A model generated the notes under the pieces. The model saw only the letters and a list, made by a program, of their open reading frames with translations, was not told the origin of the DNA and did not search any database. A stretch of 64,000 bases of DNA from Sthenelais limicola (Eukaryota; Annelida; Polychaeta; Phyllodocida; Sigalionidae), in the NCBI GenBank assembly GCA_942159475.1, contig OW804099.1, positions 14,514,999 to 14,578,998 on the forward strand. The letters run 5' to 3'. The translations under genes were made by a program, and so were the position numbers. Positions within the stretch are counted from its first letter, which is position 1, and every line of letters starts with the position of its first letter. Below, one piece after another: positions 1 through 10,898 of the stretch.

Positions 1-924
1 CACACACCTCCCACTGCTTTAATATAAGCCAGCCTGGTGCATGTATCCATACATGACATACTCTTGCTGCACCTGTACATACTCACTCTTGCTGCACCTG
101 TACATATGGGTTTTTGAGCAATAACAGGTTACAAATCTTTTTTACACAATATTCATACATTTAAATGAATTCATTACTTTAAGCTGTAATAATAAAATTG
201 GTAATATTTTGTCCATAAGTTCCTTCTATGAATATTGAGCTTAAGTAGTTGGCAATTGATTCTAGTTTTTTTTATCATTATAGATTCAATATTTCTCTCT
301 TAGTCTTAGTCTTAATGTGTCGGTCATTGTATGCCACGCTTCTTAATGTGTCATTTTTCACATGGTTCCTATATTTTCAGTAATATTCATGGGAAGTAGC
401 TAAAATATCACCCAAATGCCAGCTGGATGATTGGGGAAAGTTAAATGCATCACCGTGGGTCGCGCCAATTATCTATCCTCACAATTCAGAGGTTAAAGAT
501 TGTTCTGGATATTCCGTAGCAATATAGGTTAGGTTAAATAATGAATCCCATGCATGACATACTCAGTCACATAACATAGCCACCTGTCTCATGGTAGATT
601 AAATGTTTCGCCTATACATTCTGACCCTCAACCATTGTCAAAGATGGTTGAAACATAGTATTTGTGCTGCTGTGCCTGAACAATTTAGATATTATAGAAG
701 GGTATTGGGCAAAAGATAAGATAAGATCTAATGCTAACACAGCTATTAAGAGGCAAAAACTTGAAGTGATGACACTCATTATCTATAATAGGCAGAAAGA
801 AACTATAACATAGTTTACTTAATCCTATCTTCAAAGAGATGAACAAGTAACTAAATTTATTATACCTTTGGGGGAGTTGATATGATACGTCCATAGGCTT
901 AAGCACTGAGCGTCATATCAAAGA
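1..924. other. AT-rich DNA without a recognisable feature
   Basis: I see no convincing exon, repeat array or RNA gene here. A segment of about 20 bases around 61-80 is duplicated at once downstream, which looks like a trivial short tandem duplication. Confidence 0.5.
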
Positions 925-976
925 GAGCGGGTAATACGGCCGCCGTATTACCCGCTCCCCGCCGTATTACCCGCTC
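925..976. repeat. Near-perfect palindrome plus a third arm copy
   Basis: The 16-base arm at 925-940 (gagcgggtaatacggc) is followed after one base by its exact reverse complement at 942-957. The same reverse-complement arm recurs at 961-976. The stretch is GC-rich in an AT-rich setting. It could be the end of a foldback or Helitron-like element, but I cannot identify one. Confidence 0.75.
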
Positions 977-1938
977 CTAATGAACGAAATAGTCCCGATC
1001 GTTTTTTTTATATTTCTATTTAAATAATTCATTCTGCACAAAAAATACACATAATATTAATCGACCATAGCTAGAAGAAAATAATCGAGTAACTTATTTT
1101 CTCTATTTAGTTGACATTATAATAGATCAAAGGTGTAGGTAGAAACTAACCACCGCCGAAGGCGCTTGTGAGAGCAGGCAACTGTCGTACATAGATCGGC
1201 GTGCTTAGTTACGGTATTGAAGCTATCACTGGGAGCGGTCACGAAAAAATCTGATCAAATAAAGGAAATAATCCAAAATCCATCATTTAATCAACAAATT
1301 GATTAAAAAACGGGAGCGATTTTCCTGCACAGCACATGTTTTGATTTTGCAAAGCTTAGCCTTAGGGATCCCTAGGTCCACTCGGTAAACCATCGATCGT
1401 TTTCCCGATTTTCTCCCGAAATAATAAAGCTAGGTACTTTAAATGAAAATTTCAACAGAGGAATCATATGTAAAAATGCGATTTTGCTAAGAATATCAAA
1501 GATTTAAAGCTGTTGAATGCTGTGAAACTCACAAATCGATTGACTGGCTCAGAGAACTAGTCACTTGAGTCGGAGAAAAACGGGTGAGGTGGTGTCACCC
1601 GACGAGTTCAAATGAGAAAAGTACAGACATTTGAACATCAAACTGAACAACATTTATCTTATTAAGTATTTTAAATCGTATTCATGTTTTAATAATCGTA
1701 ATTAACCGAAAATTCAGAGAAATAACGATTCAAAATAGAACTACATTTTGCAGGCCTTCTCACAACCCGCCAGATCATGTGCGCATTGATATTTACCGAT
1801 AGCAAAGACCCGGAACTATAAGCAAGCTCAGGTGGGAGGGGCCGTGTTTAGGGCATCGATTTTCATCGAATTCCAACCAGTTTTAGCTTAAATATAGGTA
1901 AACGTATTGTAACAACCTCTATAAAGGTGATAATAAAT
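977..1938. other. Unannotated intergenic or intronic DNA
   Basis: No coding exon or repeat family is recognised. Base composition is less AT-rich than the flanks in places (around 1140-1410), which could mark an old mobile element, but no open frame or terminal repeat supports that. Confidence 0.4.
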
Positions 1939-2080
1939 GCAAAAGTGCATTCAGGACGATCTGTGGTCCCATATTTCCCTTGGGCTACGTGATCTCAGTT
2001 CGTGCACTCACGCGCCCTCACTGAGATCACTACGCCCGCGGGAAATATGGGACCACAGATCGTCCCTCATGCGCTTTTGC
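1939..2080. repeat. Foldback (MITE-like) inverted repeat
   Basis: Arms of about 45 bases pair with few mismatches. The left arm begins gcaaaagtgcat and contains gatctgtggtcccatattt. The right arm ends atgcgcttttgc and contains the complementary aaatatgggaccacagatc. An inner pair, gatctcagt and actgagatc, extends the stem. The short length, terminal inversion and lack of coding capacity suggest a non-autonomous DNA transposon. I could not define a target duplication. Confidence 0.7.
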
Positions 2081-2528
2081 CTATATATTCTCTACCTTTC
2101 AGGCGAATACTAGATCTAATTTGGGTATATAACTGAAATTTAGCAGATATAAATATAATAATTCAAACATTGAAACCAAGTGTCAAGGACATATTTTATT
2201 TATTGATCTGATTTGACATGTTATGTGTCAGGCATCATTTACAGGATAACAAAAATATAAAGTTTATATTTTGATAATTATAATTTGTTTCACAGCAAAA
2301 TCTCAAATAGGATCTCAAAATCCATTTTTCCCAACTCCTAACTCATTTCGTGTTAAGCCATCCGTTAAAAAGTCCTTTACAAAGTAAGCATGCAGATCAT
2401 CATTCACAAACAGAAATATTTGTACATCCATGAACATATTTTATAATGTGTACACCCATTGATAAGATAATTAGTTTTCATAAAATTTTCTGAAAGCCTA
2501 GTCATATACTTATTATTGTCAGTCACTT
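2081..2528. other. AT-rich spacer
   Basis: Nothing recognisable lies between the foldback element and the 91-bp array. Confidence 0.4.
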
Positions 2529-3560
2529 TTGTGTTATTTCTACACCAGGCTGGCACCCACTGTGACCAAAATGTTAGTCATAAACTTATTATTATCAGTT
2601 AATGTTCCTCATCACTTTGGTCTTATTTCTACATCAGGCTGTCACCCACTGTCACACATATACTTGTTAGTGTCAGTTAATGTTAATGGAGGAGCTGACA
2701 GCTCTTGTATACAGTATTTCTACATCAGGCTGTCACCCACTGTCACACATATACTTGTTAGTGACAGTTAATGTTAATGGAGGAGCTGACAGCTCTTGTA
2801 TACAGTATGTCTACATCAGGCTGTCACAGACTGTGGCACATATACTTGTTAGTGTCAGTTAATGTTATTGGAGGAGCTGACAGCTCTTGTATACAGTATG
2901 TCTACATCAGGCTGTCACCCACTGTCACACATATACTTGTTAGTGACAGTTAATGTTAATGGAGGAGCTGACAGCTCTTGTATACAGTATGTCTACATCA
3001 GGCTGTCACAGACTGTGGCACATATACTTGTTAGTGTCAGTTAATGTTAATGGAGGAGCTGACAGCTCTTGTATACAGCATGTCTACATCAGGCTGTCAC
3101 CCACTGTCACACATATACTTGTTAGTGTCAGTTAATGTTAATGGAGAGGTTGACAGCTCTTGTATACAGTATTTCTACATCAGGCTGTCACGCACTGTGA
3201 CACATATACTTGTTAGTTAATTGATTTTTAATTAATTGTTAGTTAATGTTAATGGAGGAGCTGACAGCTCTTGTATACAGTATGTCTACATCAGGCTGTC
3301 ACCCACTGTCACACATATACTTGTTAGTGTCAGTTAATGTTAATGAAGGAGCTGACAGCTCTTGTATACAGTATGTCTACATCAGGCTGTCACCCACTGT
3401 GACACATATACATGTTAGTGACAGTTAATGTTAATGGAGGAGCTGACAGCTCTTGTATACAGTATGTCTATATCAGGCTGTCACCCACTGTCACACATAT
3501 ACTTGTTAGTGTCACTTAATGTTAATGAAGGAGCTGACAGCTCTTGTATACAGTATTTCT
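2529..3560. repeat. 91-bp tandem array containing pieces of the adjacent exon
   Basis: About eleven copies with a 91-bp period; unit starts recur at 2680, 2771, 2862 and 2953. On the minus strand each unit holds a stretch close to tatacaagagctatcagctc (coding YTRAIS in the neighbouring exon) and a stretch gtgggtgacagcctgatgtag (coding WVTA then the stop codon). Both are parts of the 3' end of the exon at 3564-4206. The array therefore looks like an expansion of the terminal exon's 3' edge and what follows it. Small open frames seen in it are by-products of the repeat. Confidence 0.85.
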
Positions 3561-3563
3561 ACA

Positions 3564-4206
3564 TCAGGCTGTCACCCACTCTGGTTCATACAACAGTTTA
3601 GCCTTATACTGCAGGTGAGCCTCATGGTGCTGAGGTGTGGAGCTGATAGCTCTTGTATAGCTTAGGCTTATCAGTAGGGACTGGGCCCCAGGACTGGTTA
3701 CTCTAGCATCAGTAGCAGTAGTAGAGACTGACCAGCCTGGCTCTGAGGTGAGGCTGGTGTACCATGAGCTGAGCTCACTACACTCCACCTCTCCATACAT
3801 AACCTCAAGCTTATTCAGCTTGTGTGTGAGTGAGTGTAGAGTGTCATGGGTGAGTGCAGAGAGGAGAGGAGAGAGGCTGGCTGAGGCAGACCGGTACACC
3901 CAGAGTGTATCCATGCTGTGTGTACTGGATGTGATGTGGTTCATCACCTGCCACCAGGAGTCAGCACTGACTGGAGGGCGCTCATCACCATATAGCTCTG
4001 TGTACCTATCATCCAGGTTCAGGTGTATGTTATTGCCTGAGTGTGACCATACAGCATGAGGGTGGTGGATGCTGGAGGAGGTGAGGATGTCCTGGAGGCA
4101 CCAGGCCATGAACTGTGTACCATTAGCTGCTGCTGACACCTGCATCCTCCTGTGTGTACCAGGTACAGATAACAGTGTACGGGTGGATCCATCACTGAAT
4201 GTGCAC
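3564..4206 (-). CDS. Terminal coding exon, domain unknown (possible last exon of the NLR gene)
   Basis: This minus-strand exon has a strong acceptor (CTTGTTTCTACAG) just above 4206 and a stop codon at 3566-3564. It encodes about 213 residues beginning CTFSDGSTRTLLSVPGTHRR and ending EPEWVTA. Codon use and complexity look genuinely coding, unlike the flanking repeats. I do not recognise a domain. A stretch near residues 130-165 is leucine-rich and could be LRR-like. The exon starts with one base of a split codon, which fits the phase in which the LRR exon at 22738-22815 ends, so it may be the C-terminal exon of that gene 18 kb upstream. It could equally belong to a separate gene. The open frame formally continues into the 46-bp array, but that extension is intronic repeat. 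Confidence 0.55.
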
Positions 4207-5936
4207 CTGTAGAAACAAGACACACAGTCTGTACCAGTCCCCATATACACATATGTAGAAACAAGACACACAGTCTGTACCAGTCCCCATATACACATAT
4301 GTAGAAACAAGACACAGTCAGTCTGTACCAGTCCCCATATACACATATGTAGAAACAAGACACAGTCAGTCTGTACCAGTCCCCATATACACATATGTAG
4401 AAACAAGACACACAGTCTGTACCAGTCCCCATATACACATATGTAGAAACAAGACACACAGTCAGACTGTACCAGTCCCCATATACACATATGTAGAAAC
4501 AAGACACAGTCAGTCTGTACCAGTCCCCATATACACATATGTAGAAACAAGACACAGTCAGTCTGTACCAGTCCCCATATACACATATGTAGAAACAAGA
4601 CACAGTCAGTCTGTACCAGTCCCCATATACACATATGTAGAAACAAGACACAGTCAGTCTGTACCAGTCCCCATATACACATATGTAGAAACAAGACACA
4701 CAGTCTGTACCAGTCCCCATATACACATATGTAGAAACAAGACACACAGTCTGTACCAGTCCCTATATACACATATGTAGAAACAAGACACATTCAGTCT
4801 GTACCAGTCCCTATACACATATGTAGAAACAAGACATACAGTCTGTACCAGTCCCTATATACACATATGTAGAAACAAGACACACAGTCAGACTGTACCA
4901 GTCCCCATATACACATATGTAGAAACAAGACACACAGTCTGTACCAGTCCCCATATACACACATGTAGAAACAAGACACACAGTCAGTACCAGTCCCTAT
5001 ATACACATATGTAGAAACAAGACACAGTCTGTACCAGTCCCCATATACACATATGTAGAAACAAGACACACAGTCTGTACCAGTCCCCATATACACATAT
5101 GTAGAAACAAGACACAGTCAGTCTGTACCAGTCCCTATATACACATATGTAGAAACAAGACACACAGTCTGTACCAGTCCCTATATACACATATGTAGAA
5201 ACAAGACACACAGTCAGTCTGTACCAGTCCCTATATACACATATGTAGAAACAAGACACACAGTCAGTCTGTACCAGTCCCCATATACACATATGTAGAA
5301 ACAAGACACACAGTCAGACTGTACCAGTCCCCATATACACATATGTAGAAACAAGACACACAGTCAGTACCAGTCCCCATATACACATATGTAGAAACAA
5401 GACACAGTCTGTACCAGTCCCCATATACACATATGTAGAAACAAGACACACAGTCTGTACCAGTCCCTATATACACATATGTAGAAACAAGACACACAGT
5501 CAGTACCAGTCCACATATACACATATGTAGAAACAAGACACAGTCAGTCTGTACCAGTCCCTATATACACATATGTAGAAACAAGACACACAGTCTGTAC
5601 CAGTCCCCATATACACATATGTAGAAACAAGACACAGTCTGTACCAGTCCCCATATACACATATGTAGAAACAAGACACACAGTCAGTACCAGTCCCCAT
5701 ATACACATATGTAGAAACAAGACACAGTCTGTACCAGTCCCCATATACACATATGTAGAAACAAGACACACAGTCAGTACCAGTCCCCATATACACATAT
5801 GTAGAAACAAGACACAGTCTGTACCAGTCCCTATATACACATATGTAGAAACAAGACACATTCAGTCTGTACCAGTCCCTATATACACATATGTAGAAAC
5901 AAGACACAGTCTGTACCAGTCCCTATATACACATAT
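4207..5936. repeat. About 46-bp minisatellite abutting the 3' splice site
   Basis: Roughly 36 units of 44-50 bp, differing by small insertions of cagt or ca. On the minus strand each unit carries cttgtttctaca, the same polypyrimidine tract that forms the acceptor of the exon ending at 4206, followed by tatgtgtatatgg and ggactggtacagactg. The array ends exactly at the exon, so the acceptor is the last, functional-looking copy. A solitary piece of the unit (ccccatatacacatatgtg) lies at 7739-7757. Long open frames in several phases are artefacts of the repeat. Confidence 0.9.
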
Positions 5937-8900
5937 GGTCGATTCTCCCAAATGATGCTCATCGTGTAACTGACCCCTAACGGTAATTTTTCAAGGGCTG
6001 GGAGATGAAAACATATATTTGAACTTCATTTTTTAAAACATCATTGAGTCTGTATCCCTAATACGTTCAATGTGTACCCCGCTTTTACATATATATATAT
6101 GTACAATATTCTAAGCATTACAGGACTGAAAAGGGCCTTTTTCTTGTTGAGAATCAGGTACTATATATAATCGGGTGTGGCTTATAAAATGAATTAACTA
6201 TATTGCTATTTTCATGATATCTGAAGTAACCTTTATATATATGAGGAATTTTAATCTAAAAAATAAATCCATTTTTTGACACAACCCCCCCCCCCCCCCA
6301 CCCTTCGTAAGGTTTATTTTAGTGCTGTAGACACTGTTCTTGTAACCAACCCCTAACAGGAGCTATTTTAGGTGGTAACTACCGAAAATATGTTCATTTC
6401 AAAATCCACATTTAGTCATAATGTAACGTTATATATATTAATTTGTGATTTCTGGGCTATTAGATTGGAAGCATACTCCTCAGGGGTCATACAAACTCCA
6501 AATTTCAAGTCTAAACCTATATTTTGTAACCAACCCCTAACGGGAAAAAACAAACAAATTGTGTGAAAAAATAAATTTTTGGTGAATAATTTTGTTATAT
6601 GTTATTATCAGAATGCATGGGAATCGATTATTGATGAGACTGGGGAAACCTTTGTTTCCTTGGTCACAGCCAAATTTTCTATACTTTGAATATAATTTTT
6701 TGTCATTGGATCATAATATACTGGTCTTGACATTCTGGGAAAATGTTACCTATCAGCTCTTATATTAAATGGAGATGAAATAGATATAAATATTATGATC
6801 CAAATGTGTTGCAGAAATGTACCTTATGTAATGGTGGCAGTGGCTTGTATGTGTGTGGAGCTATGTGAGTGAGTGAAGGGTTCTCCACTTACAACCAAGG
6901 GTAGGGCTTATAAGTGCTGATCCTGATGTTCGTGTACCATAAAAGTATGTATTCCTCCAGTAAAAAATGTATTATAAGATTATAGCTTTCGATTGACACC
7001 AACGAATTTGCCGTACGTGTTGTTGAAGTTTGTGAACTGGTCGAGGCATATAGCATAGACATTACTGGGAAATGACCGGGATATCCTGCGACAGCTTCAA
7101 TTTTTAGTTCAGGGGCAATCCGCCTCTTCTCAGAGGGCGGGGTGGTCGCTAGTGGTCTAGTGCCTGAATCAAAATTAAAGTTGATCATTTTCGCATCAAT
7201 GTTCTCTTAATGCCATGACAAATAAACATTTGTTACTGTGGGAAGTATAATCACAATCATATTGATGAAAAAACCCTACGGCTGATGATGATACTCCTTG
7301 TAAATGAGTTAAAAGTCTGTGCAATGACGGATACTAATGTGAAATGAATGACATCAGCCAGACCAGCCATGAAAAGTAGACTACGTAGTCGACTTTAGAG
7401 GTCTCTAACTTATTTTTGATCAGGGTAACATATGATTTTTTTTGTTAATTTGTGGGACATGACCTCAAATAAAAGTCTAAACTCATCTAAACTAATTTGA
7501 ATAAAACGTGGTAAATAAACACATTTTCTCATAGGTTCCCATAGTAAAACACTGTATTTGTCAAGTACCTCTACCAAAAAACCAATGGGGTAACATAACT
7601 TTTTTTTTTCATTTATTTGTTTCCTCTGTAGTAAGGAACAATCCCTGAAAGTTTAATGGCATTTGGACTGGGTATTTTTTTATTGAACTGTCCTGTATAC
7701 CTTTAATACACTGTCTAGAAATTTATGTGTGTCTACAGTCCCCATATACACATATGTGCTGTATCACAGAGAAATGAGTAATAACTAAAAAAAAAATCCA
7801 TTATATTTGAAAAGATTTTATTTTATGTTTGGTTTCTAGCAAAGACACTAAATATATTTGATAGGATGATATTAGAATTGCATAAGATGAGATAAGATAC
7901 TACTTTATTTATCCAACACACAGTACATAATGAGAATAATAATAATAATAAATGGGCATGAATGTATTCAGTAGACTGTCGTGAAATGTGGTGCATGTAT
8001 TTATACAAGACTTTAATTGCTAGATGCCCTAACAATGTAGTCCTTCCTACAGAGAGTTCTTGTGAATAAAACACTTATGGTTTCTTATATCAGTGTCATG
8101 ACTTGTGACTTGTTTTTCTGTTACACATGACATATTTATGTAGACAGTTTTCCTAGTGAAATATAGACTTGTAATGAGAAATTCTGTGATATCAGAGATG
8201 TCTTTTGCCTCTGATCTGTGTACAAATGTTCTGTGGACACTTGTACACACTCCTCATTTAGTTCTAGCTTATTGTGTAAAGCATCTATTCTAATTGTTAC
8301 ATCTCATATGACAGCCTTTATTAGACTTCACAGACAAAGAAATCTTAACCATTTGAACAAAGGCCTACAAGTTGAAAAATAATTCACAAGTCACAAATTA
8401 TTGATATTTTTTAAAATGACTCATTAACAGGATTCCTTGCTGACAATGATGTCATCTGGAGGGATTCTAAGCGCTGCTGGTAGCATATGGGTCAGGTTTT
8501 CAGAAAATGTACAACTGGCAGCTCTACACATTTAGTATATTCTGCTAAATTAGGCTGCAATTTGGTCAGGTAAATTCTAGTATATATGGCATTGCATTGA
8601 TTCTAGCAATCTGTTTGGTTAGGTTGAACTCTATTTTGAACTTTATTTTCATCTAAAATTTGGGTTATTTGAAGCACAACTGTGTAGTATGTCAAAACAC
8701 GGTACTAACAGGTGTGTTATATAATATAGTATACTATTATTCCTCGTTTAGGTATTAAGCACTCACACATTTAGGTAATAAACATTTTATATGATGATTA
8801 ATTTCGTTAGTGTATGAATTTCACAATAGGTTGTTTTAGCGCTCCACACCTATCGCTCCAATGCTAACCTATCCCTAGCTCTTAGGGATGCCTTGGTACT

Positions 8901-9269
8901 CCTGGTATGCCTTGGTACACCATCCACAGGAAAAAGAGTTTAAGCACCAGGCCTCATGAACACATATAAACTGACATTGTTTTATACTGAAATATAACGC
9001 CTAGCAGCTATGCAAATTCCCCTATTCACAAAAGTTTTATGGCGGCAAATGTATAGAATCTGAATAAACATACAAGGGATAGTAACCAATTGTTAGAAGC
9101 TGTGACAAATAATCATAATTAATAGCAAAAATGTTGATGCATTCCATTGAGCCTCAACCCCAGGACGTCCAGTCAGCAAGTCCACTCGGTCCCAAAGCCA
9201 GTCTGGCATTGTCCACTACAATCACATGTTTGAAGTTAAATAAATAGACTTTGAGCCTGAATTCCACTG
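5937..9269. other. Long stretch without a supported gene
   Basis: AT-rich DNA with a poly-C run at about 6286-6299, short TA runs and three copies of a motif close to gtaaccaacccctaacgg (near 5965, 6342 and 6526). A minus-strand open frame around 7000-7188 is less repetitive than its surroundings and could be a decayed exon or transposon remnant, but I recognise no domain. A diverged copy of the 21486-21730 element lies at about 8484-8690. Confidence 0.4.
8484..8690. repeat. Diverged partial copy of the MITE-like element at 21486-21730
   Basis: The stretch beginning atatgggtcaggttttcaga and continuing through acaactggcagctct matches the later element at a clearly diverged level over about 200 bases. 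The right terminal inverted repeat is missing here, so this is a truncated copy. Confidence 0.6.
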
Positions 9270-9694
9270 GTTAGACTGGTGCTATAAGGTGAACCATAGT
9301 GACAGGGTTCATACACATGTAGTCATCATAGGTCATACACATAGGTTAGTCAGTTAGACACTGGACAGACTGTGAGTTGTTCTACTCAGGGTTAGACTGG
9401 GGCTATAAGGTGAACCATAGTGACAGGGTTCATACACATGTAGTCATCATAGGTCATACACATAGGTTAGTCAGTTAGACACTGGACAGACTGTGAGTTG
9501 TTCTACTCAGGGTTAGACTGGGGCTATAAGGTGAACCATAGTGACAGGGTTCATACACATGTAGTCATCATAGGTCATACACATAGGTTAGTCAGTTAGA
9601 CACTGGACAGACTGTGAGTTTCACTACTCAGGGTTAGACTGGGGCTATAAGGTGAACCATAGTGACAGGGTTCATACACATGTAGTCATCATAG
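9270..9694. repeat. 121-bp satellite array, left part
   Basis: Units starting gttagactgg occur at 9270, 9391, 9512 and 9633, a period of exactly 121 bp. The array is cut at 9694 by the LTR element and resumes at 19957 in perfect register: gtagtcatcatag on the left joins gtcatacacatagg on the right once the ATAG duplication is allowed for. Confidence 0.95.
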
Positions 9695-10314
9695 TGTAAA
9701 ATTGACAAGCCCAAATTGTCTAATTTTAAGTTAAAGTTGTCTCATTCAGCCAGACATTCGTCGTGCCCCTACCGGCCAGAAGGCTACCCACACTTTCTTA
9801 CCGCCACAACGCTCGCGGATTTCTTATCATCCCAAAGTCCAAAGGTACAGGTGAGGTCCAGGTCTGACCGTTATCTCAAAGTCAATCACGTGGGAAAGGA
9901 GGGGAGGGGCTGACCGCCAGGTCAGGGGAGGGGAGGGAATACTGATTAAAGAGTGGGAGGGAGAGGGGAGGGGAGATAACCCCGTGACCTGGTCACCACC
10001 CAAAGAGATTGGTCAGAGTGGCAGTGGTCACTCTGAGCCTCGTTTTAATAAGTGTCTGTCATTGTTATCCTGTGGCTGATTGGATCTCTAATCTAACCTG
10101 TCAATTAATTGGACCAACGGGACCAAAGCCAATCAGCGCAGGACCAGTGTATTTCGTCCTAATCTGTCTAGTATAAAAATAAAGGAAAGATGAAAATCGG
10201 GCTCTTCCGAGGCTGGTACTGATTTGAAGCATACATCTCTGTGTGTTGCGTTGATTAATTTCTCGCCCAACTACTGACCCTGAATTATTACGAAGAATGA
10301 CCCGCATTTCTTCA
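9695..10314 (+). repeat. 5' LTR
   Basis: It starts TGTAAAATTGAC and ends TTCTTCA, the standard TG...CA termini, and is 620 bp long. A TATA-like box (gtataaaaataaagg) lies at about 10170 with inverted CCAAT motifs (attgg) upstream, consistent with a promoter. G-rich tracts at about 9895-9975 could bind transcription factors. Confidence 0.93.
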
Positions 10315-10332
10315 TTGGCGACCATGATTAGG
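10315..10332 (+). promoter_or_regulatory. Probable tRNA primer-binding site
   Basis: Directly after the LTR, the bases ttggcgaccatgattagg include the TGG expected to pair with the CCA end of a tRNA. The complement implies a tRNA whose 3' end is ...GGTCGCCA. I cannot name the tRNA with confidence. Confidence 0.6.
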
Positions 10333-10388
10333 GGCTAGTTAGTTGGTCAGATCGGTATCCGACCTTAGAAGCAAGCAAAAGGAGTCAG

Positions 10389-10514
10389 GTGAGTGTGCCT
10401 TTTTCAAAACTGCCATTGTATTTATGGGTGTTGTATGTTTGGGACTCTGAGCTGGGCTTTTATTGGAAGGTGCATTAGCTGATCACACAAGTATTATCTT
10501 ACTTTATCCTGTAG
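10389..10514 (+). other. Putative leader intron of the LTR element
   Basis: A strong donor (CAG|GTGAGT at 10386-10394) and an acceptor preceded by pyrimidines (ttatcctgtag, ending 10514) enclose 126 bases. The donor could also serve a spliced env message by joining to an acceptor near the end of pol. Confidence 0.5.
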
Positions 10515-10530
10515 AGATAGTATTTTAGAC

Positions 10531-10740
10531 ATGCCACCGGCGGAAAGAATTGAGTATGTGGAAGAGTTCCCACAATACCTCGAAGCTGAGGATATTTTCC
10601 TAGAGGAGATATTCAATGATGGTTATCCACCGATCGCAGAACCTGAGGATTGGAACGACTGCGTAGGCACCTCTGAAAGTGTGATTCAGTTCAGCAGTGA
10701 ACAGCTAGACACTATGTCTTACCATTGGGATAAAATGTAA
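10531..10740 (+). CDS. Small acidic leader ORF of unknown function
   Basis: A 69-residue ORF begins 16 bases after the putative leader acceptor and ends 158 bases before gag. The product starts MPPAERIEYVEEFPQYLEAE and is strongly acidic, with no signal peptide or membrane segment. Its ATG is the first after the acceptor, so ribosomes would meet it before gag. It might be an accessory protein or an upstream ORF that regulates gag translation. I recognise no family. Confidence 0.45.
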   Translation: MPPAERIEYVEEFPQYLEAEDIFLEEIFNDGYPPIAEPEDWNDCVGTSESVIQFSSEQLDTMSYHWDKM

Positions 10741-10898
10741 TGAGTAAGAATAGGGACTAAAGAGATCAAAATTTTTGTTTTTGGAAATACCTGCACAAAA
10801 ATTGTTACGTTGGATCTAGGCAAAAATTAATATTCCAAATCAAGCAGGTAATAGTAATTCATCTTTACACATAATCAGCTAATTCAATTACCTCCAAA

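Noticed and set aside
3564..4793. A single 409-residue protein covering the terminal exon and repeats
   Set aside because: The start codon is inside the satellite, and a splice acceptor separates repeat from exon.
4207..5936. Long minus-strand open frames reading repeated CFYICVYGDWYRL-type peptides, up to about 400 codons with the exon
   Set aside because: They come from a minisatellite whose unit lengths keep frames open by chance. The frame shifts between overlapping versions, and the real exon has a strong acceptor at the array border.
2529..6000. CRISPR-like array
   Set aside because: Units are contiguous tandem repeats without unique spacers, in animal DNA.
6889..7188. Minus-strand 99-codon frame with MINFNFDSGTRPLATTPPSE
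   Set aside because: Moderately complex but without a domain, splice signals or a related copy in the window; not strong enough to call a gene.
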